Below the pieces are notes generated by a model. The model saw only the letters and a list, made by a program, of their open reading frames with translations. It ran no database searches and was not told the origin of the DNA. Shown in pieces: positions 4,737 to 10,465 of a stretch of DNA of 10,465 nt (position 1 is its first letter; every line of letters starts with the position of its first letter). The DNA comes from Patescibacteria group bacterium (lineage in GTDB: Bacteria; Patescibacteriota; Gracilibacteria; UM-FILTER-43-11). The stretch covers positions 1 through 10,465 of the forward strand of contig JAJDCF010000067.1 in NCBI GenBank assembly GCA_029260955.1. The letters are read 5' to 3'. The translations under genes and the position numbers were made by a program.

Positions 4737-5285
4737 ATGGAATCTGTTAAAAGTTACAAAAAGGAAATCCAACTATTAGTAGCCATTGTACTGGTCGGGC
4801 AAATCTTGTTTGCCTTTATGAGCCCTGGGTTCACACAGCCTAGCTATGAAGGGCGGATTTATGCAACGACTGGTGTTATGCACAAGCAGGAGGACCTGCA
4901 CAAACTCAATGAGGCTGCTCACTATTTTGGCCAAACAATGATCGGCTGGCTCAAGTTTCCAAACTTCTTATCTGATATGCGAGAGAATGTGGACTTGGCC
5001 GATGATGCAGCGCTTTCTGCACATATTCAGGAGCGTCAAAACATTATTTTCTCTGTCAGTTCCGCCAGCCCCGTAGAAAAAGATACATTGATTGCCGTTA
5101 AAGATCATATTCAGGGAAAGATTGACCAGTACAATTCGGTCAGCCGCACTGAATTTGTGCTGACCAACCTTGATTACGAGCAGGTAGAAATTGAAAGGAC
5201 CTATAAATTTGGAGCTGTTGTAAGTCTAATAGCCGCTTTAGTCATCGGACTGGCGTTTATCTTTATTCGTAAGGAGTTTAGATAG
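4737..5285 (+). CDS. small two-TM membrane protein, Wzz-like topology (unknown)
   Basis: A 182-aa protein with a transmembrane helix near the N-terminus (about residues 12-30), an extracytoplasmic segment of some 125 residues predicted mostly helical, and a second transmembrane helix near the C-terminus (about 159-178, GAVVSLIAALVIGLAFIFI) followed by the basic end RKEFR. A pair of flanking helices around a periplasmic helical domain is the layout of Wzz-type polysaccharide chain-length regulators, but the sequence lacks a motif I can tie firmly to that family and it is short for it. No Shine-Dalgarno is seen. It follows the TPR gene by 21 bp, so the two probably form a unit. It ends 4 bp before the converging dut stop, with no clear terminator between them. 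Confidence 0.65.
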   Translation: MESVKSYKKEIQLLVAIVLVGQILFAFMSPGFTQPSYEGRIYATTGVMHKQEDLHKLNEAAHYFGQTMIGWLKFPNFLSDMRENVDLADDAALSAHIQERQNIIFSVSSASPVEKDTLIAVKDHIQGKIDQYNSVSRTEFVLTNLDYEQVEIERTYKFGAVVSLIAALVIGLAFIFIRKEFR

Positions 5286-5289
5286 TAAC

Positions 5290-5718
5290 CTAGCCCGTTG
5301 AACCAAATCCTCCTCTGGATTCAGCTTTTATTTCGTCTACTTCCTCAAACTGAAGTTGGTCGGTTTTTACAAAAAGACCCTGGGCTATCTTGTCACCTTT
5401 TTTAATAGTGACGCTTTTTGTGCGAAAGTTCTTTACCTGAATCTTGATTTCGTCTTTAGGACCACAATAGTCGTTATCGATTACGCCAATTCCATGAGGT
5501 TTGGTCAGTCCATGTTTTCGTGGTGTAGAGCTTCTGGCAGCCAAAATAAGAGCATAGCCTTTGGGGACTTCTACAATTACGTTGGCAGGAATTAGCGAAA
5601 TCTCGTCTGGCTGTATTTCTACATCTTCGCGCGCCAAAAAATCAAAGCCCACCGAACCACCAGTTTCGTAAACCGGCAAAGGGAGAGACTTATCTATTCT
5701 CTTAATTTTGACGTTCAT
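5290..5718 (-). CDS. dut: dUTP diphosphatase (trimeric dUTPase)
   Basis: Hydrolyses dUTP to dUMP and pyrophosphate, keeping uracil out of DNA and supplying dUMP for thymidylate synthesis. All five motifs of the trimeric family are present in order in 142 aa: I at residues 20-30 (GGSVGFDFLAR), II at 61-71 (ARSSTPRKHGL, with the phosphate-binding Arg-Ser-Ser), III at about 76-97 (GIGVIDNDYCG, catalytic Asp81), IV at 107-116 (KKGDKIAQGL) and V at 135-142 (RGGFGSTG, the glycine-rich tail that closes over the substrate). Length is normal. The start lies 10 bp after the rplA stop, so it sits at the promoter-distal end of the ribosomal protein operon, where many bacteria have rplJ. Confidence 0.95.
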   Translation of the reverse strand: MNVKIKRIDKSLPLPVYETGGSVGFDFLAREDVEIQPDEISLIPANVIVEVPKGYALILAARSSTPRKHGLTKPHGIGVIDNDYCGPKDEIKIQVKNFRTKSVTIKKGDKIAQGLFVKTDQLQFEEVDEIKAESRGGFGSTG

Positions 5719-5728
5719 ATGGCTTGAT

Positions 5729-6427
5729 TTAGAGCTCTTTCAATGCTTCGTTTACGTCTAATCTTATACCTGGACCCATAGTACTGGTCAACGTAATAGA
5801 CTTGATGAATGAGCCCTTGAGTACAGATGGCTTTGCATCCCGAATAACTCTAAGGTAAGACTTTAGATTGTTTTCCAGTTCTTCATCTTTAAATGAAAGT
5901 TTTCCAAAAATGGTGTGAATATTGCCTTCCTTGTCGTTTCGATACTCCAAACGACCAGCTTTAATCTCTTTGATGGTTTTTACGATATCATCAGTGACTG
6001 TTCCGGCTTTAGGATTAGGCATAAGCCCTTTTTGACCAAGTGTCTTGGCCACTTTACCTATCTTCTTCATAACATCTGGTGTAGCAACAATCACGTCGTA
6101 GTTGATTTTTCCCTTTGAGAATTCTGCAACAAGATCCTCAAGTCCTGCCTCGTCAGCACCAGCTGCTTTGGCATCTTTGATCTTGTCATCAGTTACAATA
6201 GCTGCGATTCGAACCTTTTTTCCAGACCCATGGGGAAGACTTATGGTTCCTCGAATTGCCTGTTCGGCCTTGGTTGGGTCGATATTCAGATTAAAATGTA
6301 ACTCTGCTGTTGAGTCGAACTTGGTAGTTCCGGTTTCTTTAAGAAGCTTGAGCGCTTCAGATAAAGTATAACTCTCTTTTTCGGTCAGTTTCTTGGCTGA
6401 CTCAATGTATTTTTTACCTCTTTTCAT
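5729..6427 (-). CDS. rplA: 50S ribosomal protein L1
   Basis: L1 binds the mobile stalk of 23S rRNA at the ribosomal E site, helps release deacylated tRNA, and in many bacteria represses its own mRNA. The 232-aa sequence has the standard length and layout, including the signature GQKGLMPNPKAGTV at about residues 130-143 and the C-terminal STMGPGIRLDV. The family start MKRGKKYIESAKKL supports the ATG at 6427. There is no Shine-Dalgarno. Instead, a 32-nt RNA element that copies the 23S rRNA site of L1 lies 14 nt upstream of the ATG (6442-6473). rplK lies 63 bp upstream and dut 10 bp downstream. Confidence 0.97.
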   Translation of the reverse strand: MKRGKKYIESAKKLTEKESYTLSEALKLLKETGTTKFDSTAELHFNLNIDPTKAEQAIRGTISLPHGSGKKVRIAAIVTDDKIKDAKAAGADEAGLEDLVAEFSKGKINYDVIVATPDVMKKIGKVAKTLGQKGLMPNPKAGTVTDDIVKTIKEIKAGRLEYRNDKEGNIHTIFGKLSFKDEELENNLKSYLRVIRDAKPSVLKGSFIKSITLTSTMGPGIRLDVNEALKEL

Positions 6428-6441
6428 AATGATGTAGTTGC

Positions 6442-6473
6442 GTGGTTCAAGCGGCTTTTTTATAGCCTCCCAC
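6442..6473 (-). promoter_or_regulatory. L1-binding mRNA element (23S rRNA mimic) before rplA
   Basis: On the minus strand the RNA folds as GUGG - GA - GGC - loop UAUAAAAAA - GCC - GCUUGAA - CCAC: two short stems joined by an asymmetric internal loop. The strand GUGGGAGGCU and the parts GCCG, UUGAA and CCAC match, in order, the L1-binding region of E. coli 23S rRNA (helices 76-77) as I remember it. Free L1 would bind here and block initiation at the ATG 14 nt downstream. Confidence 0.75.
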
Positions 6474-6490
6474 TTAAATATAAAAGTTTA

Positions 6491-6913
6491 CTAGTCGACG
6501 GTAACACCCATGCTTCGGGCAGTTCCTGCAATAATGTTCATAGCGTGATCAACATCGTTAGCATTCAGATCCACCATTTTTGTCTCAGCAATCTCTTTTA
6601 GCTGAGCCTTAGTGATGCTTGCCACCTTATCTTTTTGGGGCATTCCGCTCCCCTTCTTTAGATTCAGAGCCTTTTTGATAAGTGTAGAGGCTGGTGGCAT
6701 CTTTGTTATAAAACTGAAAGAGCGGTCTTCATAAACAGAGATAACAACCGGAATCAGTGTGTCGCCCTGTTCCTTGGTCTTACTGTTAAATTGATTGCAA
6801 AAATCCTGGATGTTTACACCGTGCTGACCGAGAGCTGAACCTACTGGAGGTGCTGGATTAGCCTTTCCGGCTGGAATCTGCAACTTAATGATTTTCATTA
6901 CTTTTTGAGCCAC
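6491..6913 (-). CDS. rplK: 50S ribosomal protein L11
   Basis: L11 shapes the GTPase-associated centre of the large subunit with its 23S rRNA site. The 140-aa protein has the standard length. It shows the N-terminal motif KLQIPAGKANPAPPVG followed by ALGQHGVNI, and the C-terminal RNA-binding domain ending in NIIAGTARSMGVTVD. The start is GTG at 6913, giving MAQKVMKIIKLQIPAG, which is exactly where the family begins; the internal ATG five codons later would remove conserved residues. No Shine-Dalgarno is seen. The stop of the unknown exported-protein gene lies 12 bp upstream, which implies co-transcription from the secE-nusG side. Confidence 0.97.
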   Translation of the reverse strand: MAQKVMKIIKLQIPAGKANPAPPVGSALGQHGVNIQDFCNQFNSKTKEQGDTLIPVVISVYEDRSFSFITKMPPASTLIKKALNLKKGSGMPQKDKVASITKAQLKEIAETKMVDLNANDVDHAMNIIAGTARSMGVTVD

Positions 6914-6925
6914 TTTAATTGAGTA

Positions 6926-7552
6926 TTAAGTACTATTACTAACTGAGGACATGTAATTATTGACTAAAGTCATGATGAAGTCAAAGGCTTGTCTTGATTT
7001 TTTATTATATTTGAATCCAAATACTATGTCTTCCACCTGTGTAAGCACGAATCCAGTCGATGGATTCTTTTCGTCGTTATAGAACAAGCTGTTGTATCCA
7101 AGGTCACCGGTTTCGTTTATTCCAGCCTCTGAACCCATCTGATCGATCATTGCTAGCTTAATATTTAGATAGGTGATGGCTCCTTGAGCCGGTGGTCCGT
7201 GAATCTCGTAAACGTAGATTGGCAATTGCCCCTGCGTATCTGCACCAATGAGAATATTCTTGTAGATTCCTACATTTGCCATGTCACTTAGATCATAGCT
7301 CTCAAATAGTTCGGTAGAACGAGTTCGTTTTTCGATTGTGTAGCGCGTCTCCAGGCCACCATCCTGTAGTATCTGCATTGTTACATTTGGATGAAGGACT
7401 ACCTTTGCGGCTTCAGCATCTTCTGATACCTGTTCCGCAGATGGCGTGTAATCAGGACTTGGAATACCGTCTGGTAGATTGACAAAGTAGTCCGCAAAAC
7501 CGAACAGGGAGATGACTACCAGAATCAATATGGCCAACTGAAGTTTCTTCAT
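6926..7552 (-). CDS. exported or membrane-anchored protein inserted between nusG and rplK (unknown)
   Basis: A 208-aa protein with an N-terminal hydrophobic segment (about residues 4-24, starting MKKLQLAILILVVISLFGF) that acts as a signal peptide or anchor. A Pro/Asp/Glu-rich linker follows to about residue 48, and then a mixed alpha/beta domain of about 155 residues. I recognise no domain, catalytic motif or cysteine pattern; the mature part has no cysteine. The start lies 2 bp after the nusG stop and the stop is 12 bp before rplK, so it is locked into the nusG-rplK operon and probably strongly expressed. Bacteria normally have nusG directly followed by rplK, so the position is unusual. Base composition resembles its neighbours, which argues against a very recent arrival. 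Confidence 0.75.
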   Translation of the reverse strand: MKKLQLAILILVVISLFGFADYFVNLPDGIPSPDYTPSAEQVSEDAEAAKVVLHPNVTMQILQDGGLETRYTIEKRTRSTELFESYDLSDMANVGIYKNILIGADTQGQLPIYVYEIHGPPAQGAITYLNIKLAMIDQMGSEAGINETGDLGYNSLFYNDEKNPSTGFVLTQVEDIVFGFKYNKKSRQAFDFIMTLVNNYMSSVSNST

Positions 7553-7554
7553 CC

Positions 7555-8100
7555 TTATTTCTTCTTAACTTGGGTAAAATCGAGCTCAATGGGTGTTTCT
7601 CGATCAAAAATGGAGACCAATACCTTAACCTTACCCTTTTCAGGGTCAATCTTATCGATGATTCCATCGTAGTTAGCAAACGGACCAGAGTTAATCGTAA
7701 CCTGATCACCTTTGTTGAAGTCGATCTTGTATTTTACATCATCACCACCAACTCTCTTCTGGATGATGCCAAATTCTTCCGGAGTTACAGGTACTGGAAT
7801 GTTACCGGAGCCTACAAAACCTGTTACATTTGGCGTATTTCGAACAACGTACCATGAATCATCAGTTACAATCATGTCGCATAGTACATAACCTGGAAAA
7901 ATTCGCTTTTTTTCCTGAACGGGGTCTCCTCTCTTGATTACAACCTGAGTTTCTTTAGGGACTTTAATATCAAAGATGTAATCCTGCATGTTCAGAGCTT
8001 CGATACGCTGCCTGAGAGCTTTTTCTACCGCATCTTCGTAACCTGAATAGGTATGAAGAACATACCAATTCCGTCCCGTGTTTTTAGCTTGTTTTCCCAT
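7555..8100 (-). CDS. nusG: transcription termination/antitermination factor NusG
   Basis: NusG binds RNA polymerase through its N-terminal domain, increases processivity and links transcription to Rho or to ribosomes. The 181-aa sequence has the NGN domain (residues about 10-115: NWYVLHTYSGYEDAVEKAL, then FPGYVLCDMIV and VRNTPNVTGFVG) and a C-terminal KOW domain (about 127-181: KGDQVTINSGPFANYDGII, then VSIFDRETPIELDF). Length and domain order are normal. The start ATG at 8100 has no Shine-Dalgarno and lies 12 bp after the secE stop, which supports co-transcription. Confidence 0.97.
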   Translation of the reverse strand: MGKQAKNTGRNWYVLHTYSGYEDAVEKALRQRIEALNMQDYIFDIKVPKETQVVIKRGDPVQEKKRIFPGYVLCDMIVTDDSWYVVRNTPNVTGFVGSGNIPVPVTPEEFGIIQKRVGGDDVKYKIDFNKGDQVTINSGPFANYDGIIDKIDPEKGKVKVLVSIFDRETPIELDFTQVKKK

Positions 8101-8112
8101 GGAACTAAATAA

Positions 8113-8292
8113 TTATAGGGCTAGTAGTGCTCGAATGCCCCAGGCGAATAGCTGATCTAGGAATCCTAGAATGGAGGCTGCGACAATCATAAAAATGAAA
8201 ACGATTGTAGTGATGCGAATTCCCTGTTTTCTGGTTGGCCAGGTAACATTGTGCAGCTCTGCAATACTGTCTCTTATATATTTTCTTATCAT
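8113..8292 (-). CDS. secE: preprotein translocase subunit SecE
   Basis: A 59-aa protein. SecE clamps SecY in the translocon; this is the single-helix form. The amphipathic helix carries the family hallmark AELHNVTWPTRKQGIRIT (residues 11-28), followed by one transmembrane helix (about 29-50, rich in Ile/Val/Phe) and a short tail ending ALLAL. Position directly before nusG is the near-universal bacterial arrangement and confirms the call. The start at ATG 8292 gives a typical single-TM SecE length. No Shine-Dalgarno is present. Because SecA is encoded at the left edge of the window, two Sec components are in this locus. Confidence 0.93.
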   Translation of the reverse strand: MIRKYIRDSIAELHNVTWPTRKQGIRITTIVFIFMIVAASILGFLDQLFAWGIRALLAL

Positions 8293-8323
8293 TGTTGAAT
8301 ACTCTTAAAAAGCGGGCAGATCC

Positions 8324-8352
8324 AACCTACCAGATTTGTGATTTTAGCGCAA
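8324..8352 (-). promoter_or_regulatory. weak promoter candidate before secE
   Basis: On the minus strand TTGCGC (8347-8352) and TAGGTT (8324-8329) are 17 bp apart in the 73-bp gap between the SLOG gene and secE. The -35 matches four of six bases and the -10 three of six, so this is only a possibility; the operon could also be read from the strong promoter at 8979. Confidence 0.25.
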
Positions 8353-8365
8353 GCCTAATTTATTA

Positions 8366-8959
8366 TTATTCCCCCTTCCCCTTCCTAAAAACACGATCAT
8401 CGACAATCGTTGGTCGGAAACCATTCTTAAGCTTATCTACAACTTTTTCAATCAGCCTTTTTGGATCATCGTCAAATACAACAAATTCTTCCAACTTTCT
8501 ATCGCAAAGCTCAAGAACCTCGGGAATGTGATCTGATATTCCTCCTGTACCGGTCAGTACACCCACGACTTTTTCTTCGTCAAAGGCTACAGTGAACTCA
8601 TTTAATGTGCCCACTCCACCGCCAATTATAACTATGGCGTCAGAGCTGCGAATGTTGATTATATCCCTTTCCATTAGCCCCATACCAGTATATATAATGA
8701 TGTCGTAGTTCTCTTCCGGTGACTTGTACCTTTCGGTGTGCTCTTTTTGGCTAAAGGCAGGCGAAACACCCATAGTCAGCCCCCCTGCATTCTTGGCTCC
8801 AAAAGCCGCCTCGTCGGGAAGGCCCGGACAGGCTCCATTTACCAGTATGCAGTCTGCCCTGGCAATTTCTTGCCCGACCATTATGGCTTTAGTAATGTTC
8901 TCTTGCACTCTGATGGTAGGTCCTTGTGCAGAACCCATGACGCCAATTCGCAATTTCAT
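8366..8959 (-). CDS. SLOG/LOG-family nucleotide-binding protein
   Basis: A 197-aa Rossmann-like protein of the SLOG superfamily (the group including TIGR00725-type and lysine-decarboxylase-like LOG proteins). It starts MKLRIGVMGSAQGP, has a central NGACPGLPDEAAFGA loop, and carries the diagnostic GGGVGTLNEFTVAFDEEKVVG, the glycine-rich phosphate-binding loop plus the helix that follows. LOG enzymes release cytokinin-type bases from nucleotides, and other SLOG proteins bind nucleotide-derived ligands. The exact substrate here is unknown, and the canonical LOG PGGxGTxxE is replaced by GGGVGTLNE. The frame extends to a TTG at 8977, but that lies upstream of the predicted transcription start (about 8972), so I chose the ATG at 8959, which matches the family start. 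It is 73 bp upstream of secE and may share its transcript. Confidence 0.85.
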   Translation of the reverse strand: MKLRIGVMGSAQGPTIRVQENITKAIMVGQEIARADCILVNGACPGLPDEAAFGAKNAGGLTMGVSPAFSQKEHTERYKSPEENYDIIIYTGMGLMERDIINIRSSDAIVIIGGGVGTLNEFTVAFDEEKVVGVLTGTGGISDHIPEVLELCDRKLEEFVVFDDDPKRLIEKVVDKLKNGFRPTIVDDRVFRKGKGE

Positions 8960-8978
8960 ATTGTTTTTGATTCTCAAT

Positions 8979-9007
8979 ATTATAGCAGAAAAACGCCAAT
9001 TTTACAA
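8979..9007 (-). promoter_or_regulatory. sigma70-type promoter of the SLOG gene
   Basis: On the minus strand -35 TTGTAA (9002-9007) and a perfect -10 TATAAT (8979-8984) are 17 bp apart. Transcription would start near 8972, leaving a leader of only about 12 nt before the ATG at 8959, too short for a normal Shine-Dalgarno site. This promoter may also drive secE to dut. Confidence 0.7.
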
Positions 9008-9032
9008 TAGCCTAGGCGCATAAAACAAGTTC

Positions 9033-9041
9033 TGATAGAAT
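9033..9041 (+). promoter_or_regulatory. extended -10 promoter candidate of the PBP gene
   Basis: TGATAGAAT combines a TGn extension with the -10 box TAGAAT, and no good -35 box lies upstream. Transcription would start near 9048, giving a leader of about 22 nt without a Shine-Dalgarno. It faces away from the SLOG promoter in a 110-bp divergent intergenic region. Confidence 0.45.
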
Positions 9042-9069
9042 GAGGCACGCTAACCGAAATACATATATA

Positions 9070-10465
9070 ATGCGGAAGGTTTCTTACAGTTCGTACCAAA
9101 GCACTTTAAAAGGTGGTCACACGAAGAGTCGTATTACGATTCTTATGATCTTCGTCTTTCTCGTATTTTCTGTGATCATAGTCCGCCTTTTTCAGCTACA
9201 GGTATTGCGTCACGACACATACATTGCCATTGCCGAAGATCAACACTTTGGAGCCATAGACCTACCTGCCCGCCGTGGAGATATTTATGTAAAAGACACT
9301 CATTCAGGGGAACTTTCTAAGCTTGCAACCAATACTACACTTGACCTACTTTACGTAGACCCCATGGTTGCAGAAGGCAAGCAGGCCATAGCGGCTGATC
9401 TAACCCCCATTATTTTTACCCGAGATGAATATGATGAGTGTATCGAGACTCCAGACGACTGTTTTTACAATGTAGATAAAGAGAAAAGTCTGGAGAATTT
9501 GATTATCACAGACACCGTATGGGACATTGAAACTGGCGCCACAAAAAAGATTGATAACGTTCAAGAGGAAGAGGTTGAGTTTAAGTCCTATAGCGCAATG
9601 CTCAAAGAGATATCCGAAGATATTTTGAGGAAGATTTCGAAGTCCGAGGTGGACTTTGTGGTTTTAAGACGAGATGCTAGCGATGAGCTAATGGCTGATA
9701 TTATTAATGAGCGATTGTCTGGCGTATTCGTAGATACAGATCGCTTTATGATTTATGGTGATCCAACGCTGATTCCAGATGCTCAATTGCCTGTTATTTC
9801 AAAAACTCTTGCTACTTATTTTGATGAGCCGCCATCTACAATTGAGGCAAGATTAACGAAGAGACAGGTACGTTATGTATTCCTAAAGAACAAGCTAAGT
9901 CCGGATGCATCGCGCGCTATTAAAGAGCTTGGCCATAAGGGAATAGTTTTACTACCTGAACACTGGCGTTTTTATCCTGAAGGCGAGTTAGCTCCTCATT
10001 TGGTCGGCTTTATCAATCGAGAGAATGCTGGTCAATATGGTGTAGAGGGCTACTTCAATATTGAACTTGAGGGCAAGAAGGGTGCCATTTACGCGGAAAG
10101 TGATCCCTTTGGGCGTCAAATCACTGTTGGTGATACCAAAATTGTAAACGCCGTAGATGGTGATACCATCGTTCTTACCATCGATCGTGTCCTACAAATG
10201 GAGGTCGAGAAAATATTGAAGGAGCAGGTCGAACATTTTAAGGCGGATAGTGGCCAGGTCATTATAATGAACCCTTTTTCCGGAGACATTCTGGCCATGG
10301 CTAACTTCCCTACTTTTGACCCAAATATTTACACTGATTCGTACACCCTTCGTAAGCTTGATCTTGAGGAGGATGAGAAGGTTTACACGACTACCCCTGT
10401 CTTCAAGAAGGATGATCGAGGGCAGTATGTTCCAATCGATGATGAAGACCTGGATAACGACGAGG
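9070..10465 (+). CDS. class B penicillin-binding protein (partial, 3' end missing)
   Basis: The frame is open from ATG 9070 to the window edge (465 codons). After a basic cytoplasmic start comes one transmembrane helix (residues about 21-41), the junction LFQLQVLRHDTY, and the class B hallmark ARRGDIYV (67-74). A long non-catalytic dimerisation region follows to about residue 360, with an acidic insertion around residues 110-190. Next is the start of the transpeptidase domain, VDGDTIVLTIDRVLQ (362-376) and SGQVIIMNPFSGDILAMANFPTFDPN (394-419, key residues G-x-I-L-A-M-A). This type of enzyme crosslinks peptidoglycan in elongation or division (FtsI/MrdA-like); which of the two cannot be told. 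The catalytic Ser-x-x-Lys, Ser-x-Asn and Lys-Thr/Ser-Gly motifs would lie beyond the window. An acidic stretch (residues about 427-465) separates FDPN from the expected active site. Confidence 0.9.
   Translation, partial: MRKVSYSSYQSTLKGGHTKSRITILMIFVFLVFSVIIVRLFQLQVLRHDTYIAIAEDQHFGAIDLPARRGDIYVKDTHSGELSKLATNTTLDLLYVDPMVAEGKQAIAADLTPIIFTRDEYDECIETPDDCFYNVDKEKSLENLIITDTVWDIETGATKKIDNVQEEEVEFKSYSAMLKEISEDILRKISKSEVDFVVLRRDASDELMADIINERLSGVFVDTDRFMIYGDPTLIPDAQLPVISKTLATYFDEPPSTIEARLTKRQVRYVFLKNKLSPDASRAIKELGHKGIVLLPEHWRFYPEGELAPHLVGFINRENAGQYGVEGYFNIELEGKKGAIYAESDPFGRQITVGDTKIVNAVDGDTIVLTIDRVLQMEVEKILKEQVEHFKADSGQVIIMNPFSGDILAMANFPTFDPNIYTDSYTLRKLDLEEDEKVYTTTPVFKKDDRGQYVPIDDEDLDNDE

Noticed and set aside
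8293..8365. Possible tRNA gene before secE, as in many bacteria
   Set aside because: The gap is 73 bp but shows no cloverleaf arms, no TTC-type T-loop and no acceptor pairing.
8960..8977. TTG start six codons upstream for the SLOG gene
   Set aside because: It lies before the predicted transcription start, and the added residues are not part of the family; ATG 8959 fits better.
9066..9071. TATAAT overlapping the PBP start codon as a promoter
   Set aside because: No -35 box lies at the right distance, and transcription would start inside the gene. The extended -10 at 9033-9041 is better placed.

Overview
The window looks like a chromosomal segment of a small-genome bacterium, most likely a Patescibacteria/CPR-type organism. 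This is an inference from several features: short versions of HrcA, RuvC and SecE; almost no Shine-Dalgarno sequences in front of the housekeeping genes; a rearranged secE-nusG-rplK-rplA cluster; and a pair of small secreted paralogues of a kind I associate from memory with that radiation. Stop-codon use fits the standard code: secA ends in TGA directly after its zinc motif. I cannot place the organism more precisely.

Left part (1-1983). The 3' end of secA is followed by a gene-poor stretch and then two tandem units of about 836 bp (306-1142 and 1147-1981), both transcribed from the minus strand. Each unit carries a matching sigma70-type promoter (TTGCCA, 17 bp, then TATGAT or TAGTAT), a long conserved leader of about 165-175 nt with a 15-codon upstream ORF, a gene for an exported protein of 172 or 175 aa with four conserved cysteines, and a 3' tail with conserved hairpins. 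The non-coding flanks are far more similar between copies than the proteins (about 45% identical). Sampled lines suggest higher GC here than in the neighbouring housekeeping genes. This is the least explained part of the window.

Middle (1984-5285, plus strand). hrcA, ruvC, a membrane-anchored TPR protein and a small two-TM membrane protein lie close together. hrcA is preceded by a promoter and a CIRCE-like operator whose last base is the A of the start codon, so autorepression of this heat-shock regulator is likely.

Right part (5290-8977, minus strand). Read in the direction of transcription: a SLOG/LOG-family protein, secE (59 aa), nusG, an unknown exported 208-aa protein, rplK (L11), rplA (L1) and dut. 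A short RNA element just before rplA closely copies the L1-binding site of 23S rRNA, so L1 probably represses its own synthesis here. rplJ and rplL do not follow rplA; dut does.

End (9070-10465, plus strand). A class B penicillin-binding protein gene diverges from the SLOG gene and runs off the window before its catalytic serine motif.
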